Part shown: piece by piece, positions 9,192-17,083 of the stretch
Layout of the letters: each line of letters opens with the position of its first letter
Position numbering within the stretch: position 1 is the first letter of the stretch
NCBI RefSeq assembly: GCF_003384725.1
Contig: NZ_QNVV01000018.1
Coordinates: forward strand, 1 to 64,000
Origin: Chryseobacterium pennipullorum
GTDB taxonomy: Bacteria; Bacteroidota; Bacteroidia; Flavobacteriales; Weeksellaceae
Direction of reading: 5' to 3'
Length of the DNA stretch: 64,000 bases
Notes under the pieces: model-generated
Databases searched by the model: none
What the model was told of the DNA's origin: nothing
Seen by the model: only the letters and a program-made list of their open reading frames with translations
Made by a program: the position numbers and the translations under genes

Positions 9192-9273
9192 TGCGGATGA
9201 AGGGACTCGAACCCCCACGCCTCACGGCACCAGATCCTAAGTCTGGCGTGGCTACCAATTACACCACATCCGC
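9192..9273 (-). tRNA. tRNA-Leu (anticodon UAG)
   Basis: Minus-strand cloverleaf with acceptor GCGGATG/CATCCGC, anticodon loop CTTAGGA (TAG), a long variable arm, T-arm GGGGTTCGAGTCCC and discriminator A. Confidence 0.92.
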
Positions 9274-9312
9274 TGATTGCCGATCTGTAGATACAGATTC
9301 AACTATTTCTTA

Positions 9313-9343
9313 CAAATATAAAGTTTCTTCCTGAAAAGAACAA
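9313..9343 (-). promoter_or_regulatory. Promoter of the Leu(UAG)-Leu(UAA) tRNA unit
   Basis: On the minus strand TTG (9341-9343) is separated by 20 bp from TATATTTG (9313-9320). This fits the Bacteroidota sigma-factor consensus TTG-N17-23-TAnnTTTG. Confidence 0.75.
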
Positions 9344-9360
9344 CCTCTACTTAAAACAAA

Positions 9361-9389
9361 AAACCCTCCGTACAACTACAGAGGGCTTT
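9361..9389 (-). terminator. Terminator of the second tRNA unit
   Basis: ACCCTC...GAGGGC hairpin with an inner CGTA/TAC extension. On the minus strand it is followed by TTTTTTGTTTT. It is near-identical to the hairpin at 9005-9035. Confidence 0.8.
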
Positions 9390-9390
9390 G

Positions 9391-9474
9391 TACCCCGGGC
9401 GGGACTTGAACCCGCACGCCAAAAGAGGCACAGGATTTTAAGTCCTGCGTGTCTACCAGTTCCACCACCAGGGC
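9391..9474 (-). tRNA. tRNA-Leu (anticodon UAA), second copy
   Basis: Nearly identical to the copy at 9038-9121, with the same anticodon loop CTTAAAA. A few substitutions are visible in the acceptor stem and the variable arm. Confidence 0.92.
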
Positions 9475-9483
9475 ATGGTGTGG

Positions 9484-9556
9484 AGCGAAAAACGGGACTC
9501 GAACCCGCGACCCCAACCTTGGCAAGGTTGTGCTCTACCAGCTGAGCTATTTTCGC
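9484..9556 (-). tRNA. tRNA-Gly (anticodon GCC)
   Basis: Minus-strand cloverleaf of 73 nt with acceptor GCGAAAA/TTTTCGC, D-arm AGCTCAGCTGGTAGAGC, anticodon loop TTGCCAA (GCC), T-arm CGGGTTCGAGTCCCG and discriminator U. Confidence 0.93.
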
Positions 9557-9560
9557 ATAG

Positions 9561-9642
9561 TGCGGATGAAGGGACTCGAACCCCCACGCCTCACGGCACC
9601 AGATCCTAAGTCTGGCGTGGCTACCAATTACACCACATCCGC
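9561..9642 (-). tRNA. tRNA-Leu (anticodon UAG), second copy
   Basis: Appears identical to the gene at 9192-9273. It is the promoter-proximal tRNA of the second unit. Confidence 0.92.
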
Positions 9643-9693
9643 TGGTTTTTTTGTATTGTAAGTTTTAAAGAGCTTGCTTCGTTTTTGTGAGTG

Positions 9694-9724
9694 CAAATAT
9701 AGGACATTTTCCTTTCCCTCCAAA
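9694..9724 (-). promoter_or_regulatory. Promoter of the Leu-Gly-Leu tRNA unit
   Basis: On the minus strand TTTG (9721-9724), exactly 19 bp, then TATATTTG (9694-9701). This is the cleanest full match to the Bacteroidota housekeeping promoter in the window. Confidence 0.85.
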
Positions 9725-9821
9725 CTTTTCCAGAAAAAAAATCAAATTTTCTACATTTTTTTTCCTCTGTACCTATTATTACATTTCATTTTCTTACTTT
9801 TACAACGTTAATAATTACGAT

Positions 9822-10199
9822 ATGGAATTACAAGGAACGGTAAAGAAACTTTTTGATGCTCAGACATTTGCGAGCGGTTTCCAAAAAAGAGAAATGGTTA
9901 TTTTGACCCAGGAACAGTATCCACAGCCGATAAACATAGAATTTTTATCTGATAAAATCAGTTTATTAGATAATCTTAAAGAAGGTGAGAATGTAAAGGT
10001 AGGTATCAACATCAGAGGTAGAGAATGGGTTTCTCCTCAGGGTGAAACAAAGTACTTCAACTCTATTACAGGATGGAGAGTAGAAAAAGTATCTGACAAT
10101 GCTTCAGAACCTACTCAGGCTACGCCTCAGCAGTCAGCTTCCCCGGTTTCCAACGAGAATCCGTTTGCTGGAGACGACGATGATGATTTGCCTTTTTAA
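9822..10199 (+). CDS. DUF3127 domain protein with SSB-like acidic tail
   Basis: A 125-residue protein starting MELQGTVKKLFDAQTF. An in-frame ATG exists at 9687, but the added residues would be low-complexity Phe-rich sequence, so 9822 is preferred. The domain at 1-85 is an OB-fold-like DUF3127 unit common in Bacteroidota. A Pro/Gln/Ser linker and a C-terminal acidic tip DDDDDLPF follow. The tip resembles the DDDIPF tail that single-strand binding proteins use to recruit partner enzymes. A role in nucleic acid binding is inferred. A terminator follows closely. Confidence 0.85.
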   Translation: MELQGTVKKLFDAQTFASGFQKREMVILTQEQYPQPINIEFLSDKISLLDNLKEGENVKVGINIRGREWVSPQGETKYFNSITGWRVEKVSDNASEPTQATPQQSASPVSNENPFAGDDDDDLPF

Positions 10200-10221
10200 T
10201 CAGAGAATAAAAATCCAATAT

Positions 10222-10252
10222 AAATCCTGCTTGATCAAGTGGGATTTTTTTT
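10222..10252 (+). terminator. Terminator after the DUF3127 gene
   Basis: AAATCC and GGATTT enclose an inner CTTGATCAAG palindrome, followed by eight T in total. Confidence 0.8.
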
Positions 10253-10259
10253 CTAGAAA

Positions 10260-10913
10260 ATGGTCCGATTAGACGAAAATGAGATTTCATTCCCCGACCC
10301 TGAGCTGTATGACGGTCAGGAAGGAGTGGTAGCCTTTGGCGGCGATCTTTCTGTAGAACGTATCTGGTTTGCCTATCAGCTGGGTATTTTCCCCTGGTAT
10401 GAACCGGGAGATGAAATCCTGTGGTGGTGTCCTGATCCCCGATTTGTTTTGGTTCCTGATGAGCTTAAAGTTTCCAAATCGATGAGGAAAATACTAAACA
10501 GAAACGTTTTTAGCTTTTCGGAAAACCAGGATTTCCGGGGCGTCATCAGAAATTGTCAGCAGGCTGCACGAAAGGGACAGACGGGTACATGGCTTTCCGA
10601 TGAGCTCATGCAAACTTTTATCAGGCTTCATGACTATGGTCTTGCCAAAAGTATTGAAGTCTGGCAGGGTGAGGAGCTGGTAGGTGGCTTCTACGGACTG
10701 CAGATCGGCAATGTTTTCTGTGGCGAAAGCATGTTTGCCAAGGTAAGCAACGCTTCAAAAGCAGGATTTATCCATTTTGTGGAACGCCATAAAGACCAGC
10801 TTGAACTCATAGACTGCCAATCCCACACCGAGCATCTGGAAAGCCTGGGTGCAAAAATGATCCCTAAAAAAGACTTTTTAAAAATCTTACACGAAAACAA
10901 TGAACGCAGATAA
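10260..10913 (+). CDS. aat: Leucyl/phenylalanyl-tRNA-protein transferase
   Basis: A 217-residue N-end-rule enzyme that adds Leu or Phe from aminoacyl-tRNA to proteins with N-terminal Lys or Arg, marking them for ClpS/ClpAP. Family motifs are clear: FGGDLSVERIWFAYQLGIFPW, WWCPDPRFVL, GTWLSDEL and the GNAT-like core GGFYGLQIGNVFCGESMF. The length is normal for the family. The last 14 bp overlap the next gene, suggesting co-transcription with the EamA transporter. Confidence 0.95.
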   Translation: MVRLDENEISFPDPELYDGQEGVVAFGGDLSVERIWFAYQLGIFPWYEPGDEILWWCPDPRFVLVPDELKVSKSMRKILNRNVFSFSENQDFRGVIRNCQQAARKGQTGTWLSDELMQTFIRLHDYGLAKSIEVWQGEELVGGFYGLQIGNVFCGESMFAKVSNASKAGFIHFVERHKDQLELIDCQSHTEHLESLGAKMIPKKDFLKILHENNERR

Positions 10914-11784
10914 AGAAAAATGGGTGCTTTTGATTATCCTGAGTATTATTTGGGGATCATCATTTATATTGATCAAAAAATCACTGGACCATTTCAATCC
11001 CTTTCAGGTAGGTTCTTTAAGGGTTCTCATCGCAGGAATTATTTTGCTTCCTGTCGCGATTTCCAATTATAGGCTTTTCCCGAAAAAGCATCTGAAATGG
11101 CTCATTCTGGCTGCCCTCACAGGAAATTTCATCCCGATGTTTCTCTTTCCGATTGCAGAAACTCAGGTCAGCAGCAGCATTGCAGGAATTATCAATTCGA
11201 TGATGCCTATCTTTGTTATTATTGTCGGTGCATTGATCTGGAAGTTTGAAACTACCAAAAAGCAAATTATCGGAACCCTGGTAAGTTTTACAGGAGTCTG
11301 TATTCTTGCCTTTGGTGGCGGAGACAGCGGCCAATTCAAGCTTATTCCTATTCTGCTGCTTTTACTGGCTACTTTATGCTATGCCGTGAGTACTACGACC
11401 GTAAAATCAAAACTTATGGAGGTTTCATCGACTGTATTGTCGGCCTTCATTTTTTCATTTGTCCTAATTTTTCCTTCTCTTATTGCCCTTACCGGTACCG
11501 GATTTTTCTCTGAATTCAGCTTTTCAAGAGATAATATGCTTGGACTGATGTTTGTAAGTATTTTATCCATTTTCGGGACCGGGCTCGCCATGATGATGAA
11601 TTACCGCTTACTGAAAGTCTCTTCGCCACTTTTTGCTTCCACCGTTACATTGGTCATGCCTATTGTTGCGATCATCTGGGGAATTATAGATGGCGAGAAG
11701 CTCACTTATCTACAGTTTATAGGTGCGGGAGTGATTATAGCCGGATTAATTTTTCTAAGGACAAATCAGAAAAAATTAAAATAA
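10900..11784 (+). CDS. EamA/DMT-superfamily transporter
   Basis: A 294-residue inner-membrane protein with ten hydrophobic helices in two EamA repeats; the first begins LLIILSIIWGSSFILIKKSL and the second near residue 150. Such proteins export metabolites or amino acids. The substrate cannot be read from sequence. It overlaps the 3' end of aat by 14 bp. Confidence 0.88.
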   Translation: MNADKEKWVLLIILSIIWGSSFILIKKSLDHFNPFQVGSLRVLIAGIILLPVAISNYRLFPKKHLKWLILAALTGNFIPMFLFPIAETQVSSSIAGIINSMMPIFVIIVGALIWKFETTKKQIIGTLVSFTGVCILAFGGGDSGQFKLIPILLLLLATLCYAVSTTTVKSKLMEVSSTVLSAFIFSFVLIFPSLIALTGTGFFSEFSFSRDNMLGLMFVSILSIFGTGLAMMMNYRLLKVSSPLFASTVTLVMPIVAIIWGIIDGEKLTYLQFIGAGVIIAGLIFLRTNQKKLK

Positions 11785-11958
11785 TCATACGGAACGGTTG
11801 GTTTGAGATCGTTATACCCAAGGGCATTTACATTGGTGATTCTTTTTCTACGATCCTTATCGATCACCAAACTTTTTCATTGTTTTCAGCAAATCTGAGA
11901 TGACAGAATCCCGTTCACAACTTCGAATAAACCGATCTATGAAGGATAATTATCAATT

Positions 11959-11983
11959 AAAAAACCTGCATTTCTGCAGGTTT
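11959..11983. terminator. Bidirectional terminator between EamA and TPR genes
   Basis: AAACCTGCA pairs with TGCAGGTTT around a 4-base loop, with A-rich and T-rich flanks on both strands. It serves the converging genes on either side. Confidence 0.75.
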
Positions 11984-12006
11984 CTATTGTCATAAAGTCG
12001 TTACGT

Positions 12007-13389
12007 TTAATTCTTTTTTTTCACTCTACTTGCCTTTACCTTTTTCACCTCATCTTTGATGAAAGGATATTTTTTCTGCATATCCTTAGCCAGAGACGGA
12101 TCCAGATCAAGCGCTTTCTGAAGTGATTCCATTCCTTTATCCTGATCCTTCAGATTGTAAAAGCAATTGCTCAGCTGGTAATACAATTCAGCTCTGTGAT
12201 GCTTCTTCATCGCTCTGTTCAAAATGGTAACCGCTTCTTCATATTCGCCTACCAGCATCAGCACTTCAGAATACGCATACCAGTTGTAAAATCTTGAAGG
12301 CTCGGCATCTACAAGTTTTTTAAGACATGCAAGGCTTTCTTCAAATTTTCCTGAATCAATGAACAAAAACGCCAGTCTTTTCTGATAGTCAAGATTGTTC
12401 TCATTCAGCTGGGTAGCTTCTTTGGCAAAATGCAAGGCCTCTGTCATCCCGCCCATCTCTTCATAGAGATAGGACTGCTCCATCATCGCAAGGTAAAACT
12501 GAGGGTCTTCTCTTAATGATTTCTGGAATGCATTCAGGGCCACAATCGGCTGTTTTAATGCTTTATTGCATAATCCGATCTTATAAAAAGTAAATGCTTT
12601 CGTATATTCCAGCTCCAGCATCTCTTCATACGTTTCGATGGCCTTTTGATATTGTCCCAATGCTTCATAACAGGCGGCTTTGTTGGCATAAACCCCTACG
12701 GAGTTTGAATTGATGGCCAGCAAATAATCATATCCTCTTATGGCTTCGTCATAATTTTTTCTGTTGAAGTAGAATTGTCCGTACTCAAACCATGCGGTTT
12801 CGGAGTAGGCAAATTCATCCAGGTATTCATTAAGAAAGGCAATTGCCTCCTCACTCTTATTCAGGTCACTGAAGCACACCATACAGTTTTCCAGCGCGTA
12901 TTCGTCAGCCGGATCTTCCTTCAGGGCTTTCCTGTAATGTTTAAGAGCGTTAAAAGGATCCCCAAGATTCACATATTCGTCCGCAATAAAGTTGTGGAGA
13001 AAGTTTTCTTCTTCCTCTAATGTCAAAGCTTTTTTGCAGATTTCAATGGATTTTCTGGGATTTCCTAAATTCGAATAATACTTGGCGTAGCAAACCATGA
13101 AGTCTGTATTTTCCATAGAGGAACCTTTCAGCTCATTGATAAGTTCTTTCGCCGTATTATATTCTTCCCATTCCAGCAGGATTTCAAGTTTTTTAATCTT
13201 GATATCCAGTGAATTAGGATGAAGCTTCAGTCCATAACTAACCGCTTTATCAGCGTAATTAAAATCACCAAGCTCCAAATAATAAACAATAATGTCTTCC
13301 AGTTCTTCGGTATCGAAGTAGAATTCGTCATTGTTTTCCATCATTTCCTCGAACTTTTTCACAAGTTCATTTCCAAAATACTCTTCCAA
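12007..13389 (-). CDS. Tetratricopeptide-repeat protein
   Basis: A 460-residue soluble protein built almost wholly of about twelve TPR units, for example AYEALGQYQKAIETYEEMLE and YYNLKDQ-type helices. It has an acidic N-terminus (MEEYFGNELVKKFEEMM) and a basic C-terminal tail rich in Lys. No signal peptide is visible, so it is probably a cytoplasmic scaffold. The partner is unknown. It is transcribed alone. Confidence 0.85.
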   Translation of the reverse strand: MEEYFGNELVKKFEEMMENNDEFYFDTEELEDIIVYYLELGDFNYADKAVSYGLKLHPNSLDIKIKKLEILLEWEEYNTAKELINELKGSSMENTDFMVCYAKYYSNLGNPRKSIEICKKALTLEEEENFLHNFIADEYVNLGDPFNALKHYRKALKEDPADEYALENCMVCFSDLNKSEEAIAFLNEYLDEFAYSETAWFEYGQFYFNRKNYDEAIRGYDYLLAINSNSVGVYANKAACYEALGQYQKAIETYEEMLELEYTKAFTFYKIGLCNKALKQPIVALNAFQKSLREDPQFYLAMMEQSYLYEEMGGMTEALHFAKEATQLNENNLDYQKRLAFLFIDSGKFEESLACLKKLVDAEPSRFYNWYAYSEVLMLVGEYEEAVTILNRAMKKHHRAELYYQLSNCFYNLKDQDKGMESLQKALDLDPSLAKDMQKKYPFIKDEVKKVKASRVKKKN

Positions 13390-13598
13390 TAGTGTCCTCT
13401 TTAGTCGGCCAGATGTCTGAATTTGCTTGCAGACCTCGGCAAACTTTTAATTAATTAATACATCTGAAACTGATATTCAAATATTTATGCAAAGTTGCAA
13501 CTTTTTTTTGAATTTTCCCTTTCATAAATTTCTATTATAAAAATAGTAAAAAAAGAAACCCGAAAAAAGAATTGTGGATAAAAAAACGGAAATTGGGG

Positions 13599-14570
13599 TT
13601 AAATTGTTACGACCAATCTTTTTCCGGCCTGTCCTCCGGCATTCCAGACCGCTTCGATATTTTGAATGTCAATGTCTTCAGTCTCCATTTTGAGCTTTCC
13701 TGCCACTGCTGCCTGAAACATATCCGGAATGATTTCTGAAAATAAAAGTCCTGATTCTTCTTTTGTCCAGCTTCCCAGTCCGGAACCGGAAATCTGAATA
13801 TCTGTTCCCCGTAGAATCTGTGATGACAGCTGAATGCTATCTCCACTCATTCCCCCGACGGTAACCAGCTTCATTTTGTGAGAGAATGTTCCGTCTCCTT
13901 TAAAGGCGGACAAAATCATTTCTACAGAATGTCCCCAGAGGTAATCAAGAATGATATCAATAGGGGTTTCACTGTGAATATTTTTAATTTTGCTTTTGAA
14001 ATCCTCATCATTAAGCTTCAGAGATACCACCTCATCTGCTCCCAGCTGTAAAAGATCCTTCAGTGATTCTTCATTTCTGCCGGTAACAATTACTTTTCGG
14101 GCTCCGTATAATTTCGCGACCTGAACGGCTATTCGTCCTGTAATTCCCGTAGCTCCATTGATCAGAACTGTATGTCCAGGCTGTATCCCTGCTTTGAATT
14201 TTAAGGCCATTGCTGATCCCATTACCGCATTCGGCAGTGCTGCTGCAATAGAAAAATCCAGTTCTTCAGGGATCGGGACGGTCATGGTAAGCTCTGTTAC
14301 TGCTTTCTCTGCAACGGTTCCTTTTTTACTGAAAAAATAGATCTTATTTCCGTTTTCCATATACCCTACTCCATCTGTTCCGATAATGAAGGGCTGATGG
14401 GCATTATTTGCTGTGGAATAATGATTTCCTCCGGCTCTTGCCCGGTCAAGATTTTTAATGGATGCTGCCTTTACAGACACCAAAATTTCACCATCCTTTG
14501 TTATTTCCGGCTCCGGAAATTCTGCATATTGGGGACTGCTTCCCTTTTCAAATACGACTGCTGCTTTCAT
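13599..14570 (-). CDS. Zinc-independent MDR oxidoreductase (quinone oxidoreductase-like)
   Basis: A 323-residue medium-chain dehydrogenase/reductase. It has an N-terminal GroES-like domain and a Rossmann domain with the NADPH-binding segment INGATGITGRIAVQVAKLYGA at about residues 138-158, followed by VIVTGRN. The Cys/His zinc ligands of alcohol dehydrogenases are absent, as in quinone or enoyl reductases. The substrate is unknown. It stands alone beside a large intergenic repeat array. Confidence 0.85.
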   Translation of the reverse strand: MKAAVVFEKGSSPQYAEFPEPEITKDGEILVSVKAASIKNLDRARAGGNHYSTANNAHQPFIIGTDGVGYMENGNKIYFFSKKGTVAEKAVTELTMTVPIPEELDFSIAAALPNAVMGSAMALKFKAGIQPGHTVLINGATGITGRIAVQVAKLYGARKVIVTGRNEESLKDLLQLGADEVVSLKLNDEDFKSKIKNIHSETPIDIILDYLWGHSVEMILSAFKGDGTFSHKMKLVTVGGMSGDSIQLSSQILRGTDIQISGSGLGSWTKEESGLLFSEIIPDMFQAAVAGKLKMETEDIDIQNIEAVWNAGGQAGKRLVVTI

Positions 14571-14657
14571 TGTTTTATATTTTATACAAATTTATTTCCG
14601 GAACAGATGATGAAGCAATAACATTTGTTATCAGGTTGAGTTTTTTGGATAGAAAGG

Positions 14658-16440
14658 AAGATGGAAGCGAGAGGATAGAAGTTTTTATGTTGTACTTTAT
14701 AGAAATATTCAACAAAGAAATAACGCAATGATCGCTAGGCTTAATTAAACGAGCCCCATATTTTCCGAACGCAAAGGCACTTCGTTCAGCAAAGACCGCT
14801 CCCATTGCTGAGTGAAGCGCCCTTGCGAACGTTTTATAATGCTCTATAATAAAACTCTTTGCGCCTTTTGCGATAAAATAAAATTCTTGGACGTTGGAAG
14901 AACGAGGATGGAAGTTTATATTGTGTCTTAAAGAAATATTCAATAAAGAAATAACGCGATGATCGCCAGGCTTAATTAAACGAACCCCATATTTTCCGAA
15001 CGCAAAGGCACTTCGTTCAGCAAAGGCTGCTCCCATTGCTGAGTGAAACGCCCTTGCAAACGTTTTTTATAATCCTCTATAATAAAACTCTTTGCGCCTT
15101 TTGCGGTAAAAATATAATTCTTAGACGTTGGAAGGTGGAAGCACAAGGATGGAAGTTTATATTGTACCTTAAAGAAGTATTCAACAAAGAAATAACGCGA
15201 TGATCGCTAAGCCTTTTAAACAGACACCTTATTTCACGACCGCATAGGCACTTCGTTCAGCAAAGGCTGCTCCCATTGCTGAGTGAAACGCCCTTGCGAA
15301 CGTTTTATAATCATCTATAATAAAACTCTTTGCGCCTTTTGCGATAAAATAAATTCTTAAACGTTGGAAGGTGGAAGCGAGAGGATAGAAGTTTTTATGT
15401 TGTACTTTATAGAAATATTCAACAAAGAAATAACGCAATGATCGCTAGGCTTAATTAAACGAACCCATATTTTCCGAACGCAAAGGCACTTCGTTCAGCA
15501 AAGACCGCTCCCATTGCTGAGTGAAACGCCCTTGCGAATGTTTTTATAATCCTCTTTGCGTCTCTTGCGGTAAAAATATAATTCTTAGACGTTGGAAGCG
15601 CGAGGATGGAAGTTTATATTCTACCTTAGAGAAGTATTCAACAAAGAAATAACGCGATGATCGCTAGGCTTAATTAAACGAACACCTTATTTCCCGACCA
15701 CAAAGGCACTTCGTTCAGCAAAGACCGCTCACCATTGCTAAGTGAAACGCCCTTGCGAACGTTTTTATAATCCTCTATAATAAAACTCTTTGCGCCTTTT
15801 GCGCTAAAAATAGAATTCTTAGACGTTGGAAGCGCGAGGATGGAAGTTTATATTGTGTATTAAAGAAGTATTCAATAAAGAAATAACGCAATGATCGCCA
15901 GGTCTTATTAAACAAACCCCATATTTCCGAACGCGAAGGCACTTCGTTCAGCAAAGACCAATTCCTCTTGCTAAGTGAAACGCCCATGCGAACGTTTTAT
16001 AATGCTCTATAATAAAACTATTTGCGCCTTTTGCGGTAAAAATAGAATTCTTGGACGTTGGAAACGTTAGGACGAAAGTTTTTATATTGTACCTTAGAGA
16101 GGTATTCAATAAAGAAATAACGCGATGATCGCTAGGCTTAATTAAACAAATTTCATATTTCACGGCCGCAAAGGCACTTCGTTCAGCAAAGATCGCTCCC
16201 ATTGCTGAGTGAAACGCCCTTGCCAATGTTTTTATAAAGCTCTTTGCGCCTTTTGCGGTAAAATATAATTCTTGGAAGGTTGAAACGCGAGGACGAAAGT
16301 TTTTTATATTGCACTTTAGAGAAGTATCAACAAAGAAATAACGCGATGATCGCCAGGCTTAATTAAACGAACCCATATTTCCGACCGCGAAGGCCCTTCG
16401 CTCAGCAAAGAAGTGAACGTCCTTGTGAATATTTTATGAG
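14658..16440. repeat. Eight-copy tandem array of hairpin-bearing intergenic repeats
   Basis: Eight diverged copies are recognisable by CACTTCGTTCAGCAAAG, starting at 14778, 15009, 15249, 15487, 15707, 15940, 16175 and 16394 (the last altered). Spacing is 231, 240, 238, 220, 233, 235 and 219 bp. Each full unit holds an approximately 23-bp-arm inverted repeat: CGCAAAGGCACTTCG... pairs with ...GAAACGCCCTTGCG, with wobbles. The rest of the unit holds TTAATTAAAC, AAATAACGC and CTTTGCGCCTTTTGCG blocks. Short minus-strand ORFs (MGAAFAERSAFAFGKYG-like) run through it. Unit lengths are not multiples of three and the frames break, so it is treated as non-coding. The last copy has lost its right arm. 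Confidence 0.85.
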
Positions 16441-16454
16441 CGTTTCAAATCCTT

Positions 16455-17036
16455 TCAAAGAAGATTATTCTTTAAAATTCCTGATTTTATTCTGCTTAAA
16501 TGGACTGTGGTAATTCCCAGGTAAGAAGCGATATAATGCTGAGGAATCCTTTTTATAATTTCCGGTTTTTCCTTTGCAAAATTAATATATCGTTGTTGGG
16601 GACTATCTTTTATAAACGAAAAGAAATGTTTCATATAATCGAAAACCCTTTCAAACAAAGCATCCATAAAGATTTTTCTAAGCTCGGCGTTTTCGTAGAC
16701 TTCTTCAAGAAAAGCCTCTACATCCGGTTTTTTAATTTTATATAAAATACAGGGTTCTATGGTCTCAAATGACACCATACTGGGCAGTCCCTTTTTGAAG
16801 CTTTCAAGGGAAGAAAACATGGTGTTTTCAAGAAAAAACTGAAAGGTAACGTCTTTTCCGTCATTGTTGTACCATGCCCGTACCATTCCTTTTTCAATAT
16901 AGTAGGCATTATGGGAAATCTCACCTTCTTTTAAGAGGATGGTTTTGGCAGGGACGTCCATACGCTCAAAGCTGCTGAGAAGTTTTCGCCATTTTTGTTT
17001 TGGAAACGGAAATTTATTTTTAATATGCTCAAACAT
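16455..17036 (-). CDS. Crp/Fnr-family transcriptional regulator
   Basis: About 193 residues. A cyclic-nucleotide-binding-like beta-barrel comes first (LLKEGEISHNAYYIEKGMVRAWY at about 40-62), with a C-terminal helix-turn-helix (IPQHYIASYLGITTVHLSRIKS). The frame is open from 17078, but that ATG lies beside the glmM terminator hairpin, whose sequence it would translate. MFEHIKNKF at 17036 is therefore the likelier start. The ligand is not predictable; the strict cAMP-binding residues are not evident. Confidence 0.85.
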   Translation of the reverse strand: MFEHIKNKFPFPKQKWRKLLSSFERMDVPAKTILLKEGEISHNAYYIEKGMVRAWYNNDGKDVTFQFFLENTMFSSLESFKKGLPSMVSFETIEPCILYKIKKPDVEAFLEEVYENAELRKIFMDALFERVFDYMKHFFSFIKDSPQQRYINFAKEKPEIIKRIPQHYIASYLGITTVHLSRIKSGILKNNLL

Positions 17037-17043
17037 AGTGGGA

Positions 17044-17074
17044 TAAAAAAAGAACGGAGCAAGGTCCGTTCTTT
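17044..17074 (-). terminator. Terminator of glmM
   Basis: AGAACGGA pairs with TCCGTTCT around a 6-base loop. On the minus strand it is followed by seven T. Confidence 0.85.
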
Positions 17075-17083
17075 TCATTTATT

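Noticed and set aside
9122..9661. Plus-strand ORFs of 70 aa over the tRNA genes
   Set aside because: They are antisense readings of tRNA genes; the cloverleafs and promoters on the minus strand explain the sequence.
14575..16226. Open frames on the minus strand such as those at 14575-15036 and 15948-16226 with repeated FAERSAFA-like peptides
   Set aside because: They are translations of the tandem repeat. Frames break between copies, unit lengths are not multiples of three, and the conserved element is the inverted repeat.
14658..16440. CRISPR array
   Set aside because: Repeat units of about 230 bp with variable, similar sequence throughout, no short identical repeats with unique spacers, and no cas genes nearby.
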